From assembly GCF_004138485.1 (NCBI RefSeq), contig NZ_RYEV01000007.1, positions 372,001 to 436,000 on the forward strand: a stretch of 64,000 nt of DNA, written 5' to 3'. Numbering within the stretch: position 1 is the first letter of the stretch; each line of letters opens with the position of its first letter. A program made the position numbers and the translations under genes. Shown piece by piece: positions 26,195 through 38,891 of the stretch. The DNA is from Peristeroidobacter soli (lineage in GTDB: Bacteria; Pseudomonadota; Gammaproteobacteria; Steroidobacterales; Steroidobacteraceae). Below the pieces are notes generated by a model. The model was not told where the DNA came from and did not search any database. It worked only from the letters and a program-made list of their open reading frames with translations.

Positions 26195-27283
26195 TTACTG
26201 GCCGGCGGCGACCTTCTTGTAGCTCGCCGGCGGCTCGAACGATTGCGGACTCACCGCATCGGTGCTCACCGAGACCAGCTCGGTGCTCATGTTCATCAGG
26301 GAGAACAAGCCACCCGGCAATTGCGTGGGTGGCGCCGCCTCGGGTGCAGGCGCTGCCGCCTTCTTCTTTCCAAACATTCCGCCCAAAGCACCGCCGAGTG
26401 CTTGACCGAGACTGGCGGGTGAAGCGGTGCTCTCCTGCTGACCGCCGGCCTGCATCTGCTGAGTGCTTTGACACTGCGGCCCGCCCACACCGAGCCCGAA
26501 GCTCAGCCGCACCGGATACCCTTTCACGTCGCGCATCTTGGTCGCGACTTCACTCCACAGCCCTTTGTAGCGACCGAACATGGTCTCCGCGCGCTCCGCG
26601 AAATCCTTCGAACCGCCGGTGCCCATGCCCATCTTCTGTGCAAACGCCAGTTGATACGCCTGCGCCTCGGCGGAGGCCTGGAAGTCCGGCGCGACCCACT
26701 GATCGAACACGAGCCCGAAATCACAGACCTGACCGGTCTTCTTGTCCTTGCAGGATTGGGTGGCGGTCACGGTGACGCGCTCGGCCTGATGACCGGCAAT
26801 CGAGGCTTTCTCGCCCGAACGAATCACTTCGCTCTTCGGTTCGGACCATTCGCATTGGGATTCATCGACACCGGAAGTGCCCTGCTGCTGTGCCGCCTGC
26901 GCGTCCTGCATCTGTTTCGACACCTTCTCCATCTGCGCGCGCGTTTCGGCGAACGTGGTTTCGGTGTAGGTCTTCTTCTTGTTGTCGAGCGAATACATCT
27001 TGTCCTGATCCAGTCGCACGATCTCGGTGGAGTCGCCGCCCACACCGCGCGCGAACGTCCGCATCAAGCCGGACTCGAACTGCAGGTTGCTGTCGGTGCG
27101 CGCTCGCTGGCCCGAAATCGACGTGGTCGTCGTGCCGCTCATGTTCGCCATTTTCATCATGCCGGCACCGCTGATGCTCATGTGCTCGGTGATGATGACG
27201 TCTGCCTGCGCTGCGGGGCTCAGAAGCGCGGCGAGGGCGCCTGCCAGAACGGCGCGTGTAGGAATAGTTCTGAACGTTTGCAT
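26195..27283 (-). CDS. Exported hypothetical protein (DUF4412-like)
   Basis: A 362-aa protein. ATG 27283 follows GGAGGT, and the signal peptide ends around SPAAQADVIITEH. The middle region (RLDQDKMYSLDNKKKTYTE, SEVIRSGEKASIAGHQAERVTV) resembles DUF4412-type periplasmic proteins. Four Cys residues in the central part may form disulphides. Residues ~290-330 are a Gly/Ala/Gln/Pro-rich low-complexity linker containing GQALGGALGGMFGKKK. Function is unknown. It is convergent with the cytochrome gene (10-bp gap). Confidence 0.8.
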   Translation of the reverse strand: MQTFRTIPTRAVLAGALAALLSPAAQADVIITEHMSISGAGMMKMANMSGTTTTSISGQRARTDSNLQFESGLMRTFARGVGGDSTEIVRLDQDKMYSLDNKKKTYTETTFAETRAQMEKVSKQMQDAQAAQQQGTSGVDESQCEWSEPKSEVIRSGEKASIAGHQAERVTVTATQSCKDKKTGQVCDFGLVFDQWVAPDFQASAEAQAYQLAFAQKMGMGTGGSKDFAERAETMFGRYKGLWSEVATKMRDVKGYPVRLSFGLGVGGPQCQSTQQMQAGGQQESTASPASLGQALGGALGGMFGKKKAAAPAPEAAPPTQLPGGLFSLMNMSTELVSVSTDAVSPQSFEPPASYKKVAAGQ

Positions 27284-27337
27284 CGTAACCTCCATCTCCA
27301 GCGGGCCTGGTCGAAGGTAACTAACGCAATCCTCCGC

Positions 27338-27718
27338 TCAATCCTGCCACTTTTGCAATCGCGACTTCAGCGCACGCCAGTGCATCGCCGCAAACGCTCG
27401 CGCTTCGATTTCGTAGCAGTTGTGCCAATAGCCTTTGCGGGCCGACTCCTTGAGATATTTCCAGATCGTGAGTCGACGCGGCTGCCACTGACGCAGCACA
27501 TGGAAATATTCGTGAAGCACGAGTTCGGGATCGTTCCAGAAATCACTTGCTGAACCGCGGAGCAAGATGCGGCTGCGTCGTGTCGTTGCGCGTGCGCCGA
27601 AATGCATGCGCGCGTACAGAGAGTTTTCGATCACGCGGATGTGATCGACCGATTCGCCGAAGATGTCGCGGAGGGCGGTGGCGAGAGAGGCGGGAATGGT
27701 GGAGCGATGGCCGAGCAT
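27338..27718 (-). CDS. Small HExxH putative metalloprotease-like protein
   Basis: A 126-aa protein with [13 protein letters not shown], in which His69-Glu70-x-x-His73 is a zinc-metallopeptidase motif, and downstream YEIEARAF (Glu103/Glu105) as a possible third ligand. The arrangement resembles DUF4157-like small domains and the C-terminal part of SprT/M-type families, but there is no signal peptide. It starts 15 bp after the mnmE stop on the same strand, so it may be co-transcribed with mnmE. Whether it is proteolytic is unknown. Confidence 0.7.
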   Translation of the reverse strand: MLGHRSTIPASLATALRDIFGESVDHIRVIENSLYARMHFGARATTRRSRILLRGSASDFWNDPELVLHEYFHVLRQWQPRRLTIWKYLKESARKGYWHNCYEIEARAFAAMHWRALKSRLQKWQD

Positions 27719-27732
27719 TGGGCCGCCGCTCG

Positions 27733-29094
27733 TTACTTGCCGATACAGAACGTCGTGAAGATCCGACCGAGCAAATCATCCGGCGTGAACTCGCCCGTGA
27801 TTTCGCCGAGACAGTGCTGAGCCTGGCGCAGCTCTTCGGCCATCAGTTCGCCGGCGCGCTTGTCCATGAGCTGGCGTTGCGCTTCATTTAAATGGGCGGA
27901 TGCGCGACCCAGTGCATCGAGGTGGCGGCGGCGGGCGGAGATGGTGCTCGTGCCAGCGCCCTGGAATCCCATGCATTCTTTTAAATGCTCGCGCAGCAAG
28001 TCGATGCCTTCGCCAGTAGTCGCGGACACGTGCAGTCGCGGCGGCTGTGACTGTTCATAGCGAGACTGTGCCTGCGCAAGATCGATCTTGTTCAGGACGA
28101 CGCTCACGGGAATATCCGCCGGCAAGCTGGCGAGCTCGGCCTGCATGGCTTCATCGTCCAGCGCGCGGGTCGCATCGATCACATAGAGAATGCGATCGGC
28201 GCGAGTCATTTCATTTCTGGCGCGGCGGATGCCTTCGGCTTCGACGACATCCGCATCTTCACGAAGGCCGGCGGTATCGGCGATGTGCAGAGGCATGCCG
28301 TCGATGTGGATGCGTTCGCGAAGCACGTCGCGAGTCGTGCCGGGAATGTCGGTCACGATGGCGGCTTCGTAGCCGGCGAGGCGATTCAGCAAACTGGATT
28401 TGCCGGCGTTCGGGCGGCCGGCGATCACGACCGTCATGCCATCGCGAAGCAGCGCGCCTTGCTGGGCCTTGGCCGTGATCTGCTCGCACAGGTCGATGGC
28501 TGAAGCGATGCGTTCATGCAAAACCGTATCGGCCAGGAAATCCACTTCCTCTTCCGGGAAATCGATCGCCGCCTCCACGTGCATGCGTGTTTCGGTCACG
28601 GCCTCGGTCAATGAATGAACGGCGACGGAAAACTCACCTTGTAACGATCGAAGCGCGGCGCGTGCCGCCTGACTCGAGCCGCTGTCGATGAGGTCGGCAA
28701 TGGCTTCGGCCTGGGTCAGATCGATCTTGTCGTTCAGGAAGGCCCGCTGTGTGAATTCGCCGGGCTGCGCGACACGCGCGCCGAGGCTGACGACTCGAGC
28801 GAGCAGCATATCCATGACGACCGGACCGCCGTGGCCATGCAGTTCGAGAACATCTTCGCCGGTGAATGAGTTCGGCGCCGGAAAGTACAGGGCGAGGCCG
28901 CCGTCGAGCATTTCGCCGTCGGCATCGCGAAAGATGCGCAGCACCGCGTGACGCGGTTCGGGAAGATCGCCGAGCACTTCGCTGGCGATCGTCGGGGCCA
29001 GGCGGCCGGAGATCCGCACCATCCCGACACCACCGCGACCCGGCGGCGTTGCGATTGCCGCGATGGTGTCAGTGTCGCCGGGACGGGTCGTCAT
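27733..29094 (-). CDS. mnmE: tRNA modification GTPase MnmE
   Basis: A 453-aa protein that, with MnmG, makes the 5-carboxymethylaminomethyl group on wobble U34 of certain tRNAs. Seen: N-terminal folate-binding domain opening [22 protein letters not shown], helical domain, inserted G domain with Walker [26 protein letters not shown] and NKID, and the C-terminal CIGK whose Cys is essential. Length is normal. It follows yidC by 17 bp in the conserved rpmH-rnpA-yidD-yidC-mnmE order. Confidence 0.97.
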   Translation of the reverse strand: MTTRPGDTDTIAAIATPPGRGGVGMVRISGRLAPTIASEVLGDLPEPRHAVLRIFRDADGEMLDGGLALYFPAPNSFTGEDVLELHGHGGPVVMDMLLARVVSLGARVAQPGEFTQRAFLNDKIDLTQAEAIADLIDSGSSQAARAALRSLQGEFSVAVHSLTEAVTETRMHVEAAIDFPEEEVDFLADTVLHERIASAIDLCEQITAKAQQGALLRDGMTVVIAGRPNAGKSSLLNRLAGYEAAIVTDIPGTTRDVLRERIHIDGMPLHIADTAGLREDADVVEAEGIRRARNEMTRADRILYVIDATRALDDEAMQAELASLPADIPVSVVLNKIDLAQAQSRYEQSQPPRLHVSATTGEGIDLLREHLKECMGFQGAGTSTISARRRHLDALGRASAHLNEAQRQLMDKRAGELMAEELRQAQHCLGEITGEFTPDDLLGRIFTTFCIGK

Positions 29095-29111
29095 GGATCG
29101 AGTCGACCGGG

Positions 29112-30827
29112 TCAGCTCCGGTCTTTCTCTTTTTTATCTTCCGCCGCGACCAGCTTGTTGATCCGGTATTGCTGAGCGATCGACAACAAGGTGTTGGTCA
29201 GCCAGTACAGCACCAGGCCGGCCGGGAACCAGGCCATGGTCACCGACATGATCAGCGGCATGAACATGAAGATCTTCGCCTGCACCGGATCCGTGCTCGG
29301 CATCGGCTGCAGCTTGAACTGCGCGAACATCGCGCCCGCCATCAGGATGGGCAGGATGAAGAACGGATCGCGCGACGACAGGTCGGTGATCCAGCCGAGG
29401 AACGGCGCCTGGCGCATCTCGACGCTTTCCAGCAGCACCCAGTAGAAGGCCAGGAAGAACGGAATCTGAATCAGGATGGGCAGACAGCCGGCGAGCGGAT
29501 TGATTTTCTCGCGCTTGTAGATCTCCATCATCTGACGGCCGAGCTGTTCGCGGTCGTCCTTGTAACGTTCCTGAATCTGTTTGATGCGCGGGCCGAGGTT
29601 GCGCATCTTCGCCATGGAGCGGCCGCTCGACGCGGTCAGCTTGTAGAAGGCGAGCTTGATCAGGAAGGTGACGATGATGATCGCCCAGCCCCAGTTGCCG
29701 ACCACGCCGTACACGAACTCGAGCACGGTGAACAACGGCTGCGCGATGATCGTCAGCTTGCCGTAGTCGGCGACCAGCTCCAGACGCGGACCGGCCTGCG
29801 CGAGCTGTTCCTGCAGCTTCGGGCCGACGAAGATCGTTTCATTGAAGGTGTGCTTGCCGCCGGCCGGCACAGCCGTCAGCGGACCGCGATACGACAGCAC
29901 GAAATCGTTGTCGGCATCGAGGCTGAGTTGATAATCGTAGGTCGCATCTTTCGGCGGCACCGCGGCCGCGACGAAGTGGTGCTGCAAGGACGCCATCCAG
30001 CCGCCGGCGAAATCGCCCTTGAACTTGCGATCGTCCTCATCTTCGATCTTCAGCTTGCGATAAGCCTTGCCGTCGAAGATCGCCGGGCCGCGATACGCGT
30101 AGGTTTCGACGTTGAAGTACGAGCGCTCGATGTGCTCGTAGTGACGGATCAGCTGCACATAAGAAGCGGCTTTGTAGTCGCTGCCCGACTGGTTCTCGAC
30201 GTCGTAGCTCAGATCGACCTGGTAGCTGCCCGGCTTGAACTTGAAGATCTTGGTGACCGTCACGCCCTGGCCGTCGGTCCAGGTCAGCGGCACGACCAGC
30301 TCCTGCTGGCCCGCCTCCAATTTGTATTCGCTCGACGTGGATTGATAAGTGACCTGATGCGTCGGCTCGGCACGGCCGTCGGCGGCTCGCAAACCGGAGC
30401 GCGCCACATACAGCGGCGGATTCGGCGTGAACAAGCGCACCGGCACATCCGGCTGATTCTTCTTGACCGGATACTTCAGCAGCTCGGCGCGAACCAGCTC
30501 GCCACCGCGAGTGCTGATGTCCATCGAGAGCACGTCGGTGACCACCCGAATGACAGGCGCATTACCCGCAACCGTCTCGGTGTTGCTCTGATTAATAGTA
30601 GCGGCCGAGGTACCGCTGGCCGAAGCCGGGGGCGCGGTCGGATCGCTCGACGGCAATGCCGGCAACGTGTCGTTGACTGCCGGAGCAGTGCTGGTGCCCG
30701 GCTGCGTCTGCGTAGTCGCAGTGCTCGCGGGCGCCGGCGGAGGAGCGTAGTCCTTCTGCCAGGTGATGAAATTGAGGTACAGGACCAGCGCAAGCGCGGC
30801 CCAGATGAATACGCGTTGGTTATCCAT
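29112..30827 (-). CDS. yidC: Membrane protein insertase YidC
   Basis: A 571-aa inner-membrane insertase that works alone or with SecYEG. N-terminal helix ([18 protein letters not shown]), a Pro/Thr/Ala-rich stretch, the large periplasmic beta domain of Gram-negative YidC (about 60-340), then five C-terminal membrane helices including [21 protein letters not shown] with the hydrophilic-groove region and [17 protein letters not shown]. Length (E. coli 548) is normal. The ATG overlaps the yidD stop by 8 bp. Confidence 0.97.
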   Translation of the reverse strand: MDNQRVFIWAALALVLYLNFITWQKDYAPPPAPASTATTQTQPGTSTAPAVNDTLPALPSSDPTAPPASASGTSAATINQSNTETVAGNAPVIRVVTDVLSMDISTRGGELVRAELLKYPVKKNQPDVPVRLFTPNPPLYVARSGLRAADGRAEPTHQVTYQSTSSEYKLEAGQQELVVPLTWTDGQGVTVTKIFKFKPGSYQVDLSYDVENQSGSDYKAASYVQLIRHYEHIERSYFNVETYAYRGPAIFDGKAYRKLKIEDEDDRKFKGDFAGGWMASLQHHFVAAAVPPKDATYDYQLSLDADNDFVLSYRGPLTAVPAGGKHTFNETIFVGPKLQEQLAQAGPRLELVADYGKLTIIAQPLFTVLEFVYGVVGNWGWAIIIVTFLIKLAFYKLTASSGRSMAKMRNLGPRIKQIQERYKDDREQLGRQMMEIYKREKINPLAGCLPILIQIPFFLAFYWVLLESVEMRQAPFLGWITDLSSRDPFFILPILMAGAMFAQFKLQPMPSTDPVQAKIFMFMPLIMSVTMAWFPAGLVLYWLTNTLLSIAQQYRINKLVAAEDKKEKDRS

Positions 30828-31062
30828 GAGGAACCGGCTTGGTATTGTGAGGAGGTGGCACCGGATCGAAGCCGCCTTCGTTCCAGGGATGACACCGCAT
30901 CAGGCGGCGCACCGTGAGATAAGTTCCGCGAGCTGCGCCATGTCGTTGCAAAGCTTCTTCGGCGTAGCAGGAACAGCTCGGGTAGAAGCGGCAGGTCGGC
31001 CCGAGCATGGGGCTGATCAAGTAGCGATAGACGCGAATCGGGGCGATCAGGAGGCGGCGCAT
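30820..31062 (-). CDS. yidD: Membrane protein insertion efficiency factor YidD
   Basis: An 80-aa protein with the whole family signature: [34 protein letters not shown] and RRLMRCHPW. It is a small membrane-associated helper of YidC. ATG 31062 starts the canonical MRRLL sequence and overlaps the rnpA stop by 16 bp; an in-frame ATG at 31083 would add seven residues and is less likely. Confidence 0.93.
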   Translation of the reverse strand: MRRLLIAPIRVYRYLISPMLGPTCRFYPSCSCYAEEALQRHGAARGTYLTVRRLMRCHPWNEGGFDPVPPPHNTKPVPHG

Positions 31063-31412
31063 TGCTTCACTACCGTACGCCAATGCTTTTCGAGGCTGCG
31101 CACGATGACGGCATTATCCGCATCGCGAGCACCCGAGCGCGCATTGACGACGATGTCCACCGCAGGCAGTTCATGCTGATGCTGACGAAACGATTCCCGA
31201 ATCAGTCGCTTGATGCGGTTACGCCGCACGGCGTTCCCGATAGTGCGTGCGGCAATCGACAATCCAAGTCTTGGAATCGTGCCGCCGCTGTTTCGAGTGA
31301 GGATCGCGAAGCAGGCGTCGGTGGAGCGGCGCGAGTCCCGATAGACGCGATCGAATTCGGATTTATGCCGGAGACGTTGCGCCGGTTGAAAGCGTCGGGT
31401 CGGGGCTGGCAA
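31047..31412 (-). CDS. rnpA: Ribonuclease P protein component
   Basis: A 121-aa basic protein if started at TTG 31412. Signature RNR motif: [18 protein letters not shown]; the N-terminal [19 protein letters not shown] is also typical. It binds RNase P RNA and assists 5' maturation of tRNA precursors. No ATG or GTG occurs near the expected start. The frame is open for another 87 codons upstream, but that part overlaps rpmH in the same direction and does not resemble rnpA. TTG is therefore my best guess, without a strong ribosome site. It lies 38 bp after the rpmH stop. Confidence 0.85.
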   Translation of the reverse strand: MPAPTRRFQPAQRLRHKSEFDRVYRDSRRSTDACFAILTRNSGGTIPRLGLSIAARTIGNAVRRNRIKRLIRESFRQHQHELPAVDIVVNARSGARDADNAVIVRSLEKHWRTVVKQCAAS

Positions 31413-31450
31413 GTCTAGGATCGGACAAGCGCCGCTGGCTAAGCCTGAGC

Positions 31451-31585
31451 TCAGACAGTGAGACGCTTGCGGCCCTTGGCGCGGCGACGGGCGAGCACCT
31501 GGCGACCAGCACGGGTGGCCATGCGCGCGCGAAAACCGTGGGTGCGCTGACGGTGAACTTTGCTGGGTTGGTAAGTACGCTTCAT
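31451..31585 (-). CDS. rpmH: 50S ribosomal protein L34
   Basis: A 44-aa ribosomal protein that starts [20 protein letters not shown] and ends KGRKRLTV, matching L34 over its full length. ATG at 31583-31585, TGA at 31451-31453. It heads the conserved rpmH-rnpA-yidD-yidC-mnmE unit, divergent from dnaA, and a strong promoter is visible upstream. Confidence 0.97.
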   Translation of the reverse strand: MKRTYQPSKVHRQRTHGFRARMATRAGRQVLARRRAKGRKRLTV

Positions 31586-31672
31586 GCGGGCATCTCAACG
31601 ATGTCGTAACTTGGGCTCGGGCCAGAAATCGCGCTAAAACAAGTACATGCTGGCGCGCGTAGAGGGGCGGCA

Positions 31673-31701
31673 AGACTACGCACCACCCCCTCCAGTGTCA
31701 A
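31673..31701 (-). promoter_or_regulatory. Predicted sigma-70 promoter of rpmH
   Basis: On the minus strand a perfect -35 TTGACA (31696-31701) is followed after 17 bp by TAGTCT (31673-31678), a 3-of-6 match to TATAAT with its conserved first two and last positions. The predicted transcript begins about 80 bases before the rpmH ATG. Confidence 0.7.
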
Positions 31702-31744
31702 GCTCGATGCGCGCGTCCAGCGCACAAAATTCGCTGCTACTGCC

Positions 31745-31753
31745 TGTGGATAA
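31745..31753 (-). promoter_or_regulatory. DnaA box upstream of dnaA
   Basis: TGTGGATAA is the exact complement of the consensus DnaA box TTATCCACA. It lies 92 bp before the dnaA GTG in the 259-bp rpmH-dnaA gap and is well placed for autoregulation of dnaA. Apart from this box and the rpmH promoter I see no other clear element in the gap. Confidence 0.75.
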
Positions 31754-31844
31754 CTGGCGGTCCATCGGTATAGACTCGCCGCCTCTCGCGTTGACCTGGC
31801 GCAGAACAATTCTTTCTCTCGATTCGATTTAGGGGACGAAATCC

Positions 31845-33209
31845 GTGCAGGGTTCGTTGTGGCGCCGCTGTCTCGCGCAATTGGAAGTGGAATTGCCGGA
31901 GCAGCAGTTCAATACGTGGATCCGGCCTTTGCAGGCCGTGGAGGATGGACGGACCTTGCGCCTGCTGGCGCCAAACCGTTTCGTCGTCGACTGGGTGAAT
32001 GAGAACGTCGCCGGCCGGATCAGTGAGCTGGTCGATGCGGTGGGTGAGGCGCCCACACCCGCGGTGGTGCTGGAAGTCGGCTCTCGGCCGGCTGCTCCTG
32101 CGATGACGATCAACACGCATCAGCCCGTGGCTGCGCGTACGCCGACCATCACGTCGCCGCCGCCGATCCGCGATATCCCGACGGTTCTCGGCAGCCGCCT
32201 GAATCCGGATTTCACCTTTACGAACTTCGTCGAAGGTAAGAGCAACCAGCTCGGGCGGGCCGCGGCATTCCAGGTCGCTGAAAATCCCGGTCGCGCCTAC
32301 AACCCGCTGTTCATCTATGGCGGCGTGGGTCTGGGCAAGACGCACCTGATGCATGCCGTCGGCAACATGATCAAAGCTCGTAACGAGCAGGCCCGCGTCG
32401 CCTATGTGCACTCGGAGCGATTCGTCGGCGACATGGTGAAAGCGCTTCAGCACAACACCATCAACGATTTCAAAACGGCGTACCGCTCGCTCGATGCCCT
32501 GCTGATCGACGACATTCAGTTTTTCGCCGGCAAGGATCGTTCGCAGGAAGAGTTCTTCCACACCTTCAACGCACTGTTCGAAGGCCAGCAGCAGATCATC
32601 ATGACCTGCGATCGTTATCCCAAGGAGCTCGACGGCCTGGAGGAGCGGCTCAAGTCGCGCTTCGGCTGGGGCTTGACGGTGGCCATCGAGCCGCCCGAGC
32701 TGGAAACCTGCGTGGCCATTCTGATGAGCAAAGCCGCGCAGACCCGCGTCGATCTGCCGGACGAAGTCGCGTTCTTCATCGCCAAGCGGATTCGCTCCAA
32801 CGTGCGTGAGCTCGAGGGTGCTCTGCGTCGCGTGGTCGCGAACTCGCAATTCACCGGCCGCGCGATCACCATGGAGTTCGCGAAAGAGTCGTTGCGCGAT
32901 CTGCTGGCGTCCCAGGATCGCATGGTGACCATCGAGAACATTCAGAAGACCGTCGCGGAATACTTCAAAATCCGCGTGGCCGATCTGTTGTCGAAGCGTC
33001 GCAGCCGCTCGATCGCACGGCCCCGGCAAGTCGCGATGGCGTTGGCGAAGGAGCTGACCAGTCATAGCCTGCCGGAAATCGGCGATGCATTCGGCGGCCG
33101 TGATCACACGACCGTGTTGCATGCCTGCCGGGTGATCAAAGAGCTGAGAGAGTCGAACACGCGGACCAGCGAGGACTACTCAAACCTGTTGAGAACCCTG
33201 GCTGGATGA
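31845..33209 (+). CDS. dnaA: Chromosomal replication initiator DnaA
   Basis: A 454-aa AAA+ initiator. The GTG at 31845 follows AGGGGA and gives the standard start ([21 protein letters not shown]). Domain I is followed by a short linker, then the AAA+ domain: Walker [17 protein letters not shown], Walker [13 protein letters not shown], and RSRF-like SRFGWGLTV. Domain IV has the DNA-binding signature [13 protein letters not shown]. Length is close to E. coli DnaA (467). It is divergent from rpmH and followed by the likely origin and dnaN. Confidence 0.97.
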   Translation: MQGSLWRRCLAQLEVELPEQQFNTWIRPLQAVEDGRTLRLLAPNRFVVDWVNENVAGRISELVDAVGEAPTPAVVLEVGSRPAAPAMTINTHQPVAARTPTITSPPPIRDIPTVLGSRLNPDFTFTNFVEGKSNQLGRAAAFQVAENPGRAYNPLFIYGGVGLGKTHLMHAVGNMIKARNEQARVAYVHSERFVGDMVKALQHNTINDFKTAYRSLDALLIDDIQFFAGKDRSQEEFFHTFNALFEGQQQIIMTCDRYPKELDGLEERLKSRFGWGLTVAIEPPELETCVAILMSKAAQTRVDLPDEVAFFIAKRIRSNVRELEGALRRVVANSQFTGRAITMEFAKESLRDLLASQDRMVTIENIQKTVAEYFKIRVADLLSKRRSRSIARPRQVAMALAKELTSHSLPEIGDAFGGRDHTTVLHACRVIKELRESNTRTSEDYSNLLRTLAG

Positions 33210-33413
33210 CTGTGGATAATTTGTTGAGGAATCGTGGGCCCGACTTATCCACAGATGCCTCACAGTTTCGAGACAAGCTCCCGAACAGTTAGCAGATGAG
33301 TTTTGATGGCGACAAGCGACTGATGGAACACGGAAAAAACGGGTTATACACAGCGTCTGCCGCCCTTCATAATCATCATAAATTCTTTAAATACTCAATC
33401 TCTAATTAAGAGT
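33210..33413. other. Probable chromosomal replication origin (oriC)
   Basis: The dnaA-dnaN gap has two perfect DnaA boxes in opposite orientations, TGTGGATAA at 33211-33219 and TTATCCACA at 33245-33253, plus a TTATACACA variant at 33344-33352. They are followed by a conspicuous AT-rich stretch (33366-33413) suited to be the DNA-unwinding element next to dnaN. Such placement beside dnaA is common in bacteria. Other boxes may exist as weaker variants I did not score. Confidence 0.75.
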
Positions 33414-33428
33414 CCGAAGGTGACCACG

Positions 33429-34526
33429 ATGAAGTTCAGTGCCGAGCGGGAAAGCATCCTCGCACCACTGCAGGCGGTAATCGGCGTTGTGGAACGGCGC
33501 CAGACCATGCCGATCCTGGCCAACGTCCTGATCGCGGGTCGGGGGGAGCAGCTGTCCATCACGGCGACCGATCTGGAAGTGGAGCTGGTGGCCAAGGCCA
33601 ACGTCAATTTGCAGACGCCTGGCGAAATCACCCTGCCGGGTCGCAAGCTGCTGGACATCATCAAGGCGCTGCCCGACAAGGCCCAGGTGACGATTTCGGT
33701 GGAGGGCGAGCGCGCCACCGTTCGTTCCGGCAAGAGCCGCTTCACGCTGGCCACCCTGCCCGCCAGCGACTTCCCGACGGTGGAAGACATCCGCGCCCAA
33801 AAGGCACTGCTGATTTCCCAATCCGCCCTGCGCCGCCTGCTCGACAAGACCCATTTCTCGATGGCGCAGCAGGACGTGCGTTATTACCTCAACGGCATGT
33901 TGCTGGAAGCTGACGGGAAAACGCTGCGAACAGTCGCGACTGACGGCCATCGTCTGTCATATTGCGAAACTACGCTCGAACACGAAGCAGGTGCGACTCA
34001 GCAAGTGATCGTGCCGCGTAAAGGCGTGCTCGAACTGCAGCGCCTGCTGGCGGGCGAAGGCAACGTCGAACTGGCGATCGGCACCAATCACGTTCGCGCC
34101 CAGATCGGCGACATTCGCTTCACTTCGAAGCTGATTGACGGTCGTTTCCCGGAATATGGTCGCGTGATCCCGGCCAATCCGACCAAACGCATCAACGTCA
34201 ATCGCGACATGCTGCGTTCGGCACTCCAGCGCGCCGCCATTCTGTCCAACGAAAAGTACCGCGGCATTCGCTTGGGCGTTAAGCCCGGCGTGCTGCTCCT
34301 GCAATCCCATAATCCGGAGCAGGAAGAGGCTGAAGAGGAGTTGGAGATCAATTACGGTGGCGAGGAGCTGGAGATTGGCTTCAACGTCAATTACCTGCTC
34401 GATGCGCTGGCGGCGGTGGATAGCGGCGACGTCGTGCTCGGTCTCACGGACGCGAACAACAGCTGCTTGCTGAGCTCGGAAGGCGCTCCTCAGGCCAAGT
34501 ACGTCGTCATGCCGATGAGGCTATAA
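33429..34526 (+). CDS. dnaN: DNA polymerase III beta subunit (sliding clamp)
   Basis: A 365-aa clamp protein starting MKFSAERESILAPLQAVIG, the usual N-terminus. GAAGG eight bases upstream supports ATG 33429; the frame also allows a GTG at 33420, adding three residues. The three topologically similar clamp domains and the C-terminal YVVMPMRL, which ends the family, are present. It encircles DNA to give polymerase III processivity. It is followed by recF after 21 bp. Confidence 0.97.
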   Translation: MKFSAERESILAPLQAVIGVVERRQTMPILANVLIAGRGEQLSITATDLEVELVAKANVNLQTPGEITLPGRKLLDIIKALPDKAQVTISVEGERATVRSGKSRFTLATLPASDFPTVEDIRAQKALLISQSALRRLLDKTHFSMAQQDVRYYLNGMLLEADGKTLRTVATDGHRLSYCETTLEHEAGATQQVIVPRKGVLELQRLLAGEGNVELAIGTNHVRAQIGDIRFTSKLIDGRFPEYGRVIPANPTKRINVNRDMLRSALQRAAILSNEKYRGIRLGVKPGVLLLQSHNPEQEEAEEELEINYGGEELEIGFNVNYLLDALAAVDSGDVVLGLTDANNSCLLSSEGAPQAKYVVMPMRL

Positions 34527-34547
34527 AACCATGGCGGGCGTGCACCG

Positions 34548-38055
<3,508 letters not shown>

Positions 38056-38068
38056 TTAAATTTAAGCT

Positions 38069-38102
38069 AGGAGCGGTAGAAGTTTGGATTTCTGCCGCTC
38101 CT
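38069..38102. terminator. Bidirectional stem-loop between gyrB and plsC
   Basis: A 13-bp inverted repeat, AGGAGCGGTAGAA (38069-38081) and TTCTGCCGCTCCT (38090-38102), with an 8-nt loop and one wobble pair, lies between convergent gyrB and plsC. The gyrB side lacks a T-run after the stem. For plsC the stem is followed by an AT-rich tail (TTAAATTTAATTAAA). It probably serves both genes. Confidence 0.7.
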
Positions 38103-38122
38103 GATCAAGGTTCGATTAACGG

Positions 38123-38881
38123 TCAGCCGGCAGCGACCGGCCGGCTCGACGCATCCGACGTGCCACTCGCGCCCTCCGGCGTCAGCGTTACCAGCTTCTT
38201 TTCGATCCACGACCGCACTTCTTCATTGAGCTCGCGAGCATCGCGGCCGGCCGCATCGATCGGCGGGCCGATGACCACGCGAATCGTGCCCGGCTTTTTG
38301 ACCCATCCGCGGCGAGGCCAGTAGTAACCGGCATTGTGAGCGACCGGAATGATCTTGCAGCCCGCTCTCGACGCGAGCAGCGAGCCGCTCACGCCGTACT
38401 TCCGGGTCTCACCGACGGCGACGCGCGTGCCTTCCGGGAAGATCAGGACCCACAGCCCTTCCTGAAGCCGCGCCTTGCCCTGCTCGACCACTTGAGTAAC
38501 GGCCGCGGCGCCAGCCTTGCGATTGATGGCGATGGGCTTGAGACATTTGACGGCCCAGCCGACCAGCGGGATCCACATCAGCTCGTGCTTGAGCACCCAG
38601 GCTTGAGGCGGAAAGACCGCGGCCTGCGCGATAGTTTCCCACGCCGAGGAATGTTTCCACATGGACACATGCGCGCCCGGCGGAATGTTTTCTCGACCCT
38701 CGACTGTATAGGTGAGGCCGCAGAGCTTCGCGAGCAGCCACAGATTCAAGCGACCCCAACTGCGGGCGATCGCATACAGCCGCTGGCTGGGTAACCAGCC
38801 GAACGCCAGAACCACTACTGCGTAGAGCAGTGTCCCGATAAACAGTGCAGTGGTGAATAGGATCGACCTCAGCAGCTGCAT
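38123..38881 (-). CDS. plsC: 1-acyl-sn-glycerol-3-phosphate acyltransferase (PlsC family)
   Basis: A 252-aa membrane-associated acyltransferase, expected to make phosphatidic acid from lysophosphatidic acid. There is an N-terminal hydrophobic helix, then KHSSAWET, an Hx4E variant of the Hx4D motif seen in a subgroup of the family, LKHELMWIPLVGWAVK, and FPEGTRVAVGE. Located 10 bp after glyS on the same strand; in many relatives gmhB lies between glyS and plsC, but here it is absent. Substrate specificity is inferred. Confidence 0.88.
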   Translation of the reverse strand: MQLLRSILFTTALFIGTLLYAVVVLAFGWLPSQRLYAIARSWGRLNLWLLAKLCGLTYTVEGRENIPPGAHVSMWKHSSAWETIAQAAVFPPQAWVLKHELMWIPLVGWAVKCLKPIAINRKAGAAAVTQVVEQGKARLQEGLWVLIFPEGTRVAVGETRKYGVSGSLLASRAGCKIIPVAHNAGYYWPRRGWVKKPGTIRVVIGPPIDAAGRDARELNEEVRSWIEKKLVTLTPEGASGTSDASSRPVAAG

Positions 38882-38891
38882 TACACGCCTC

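Noticed and set aside
28866-30917. 683-aa open frame on the plus strand
   Set aside because: It lies antisense to mnmE and yidC, both full-length conserved genes. Its composition is Arg/His/Asp-rich, as expected from GC-rich codon shadows.
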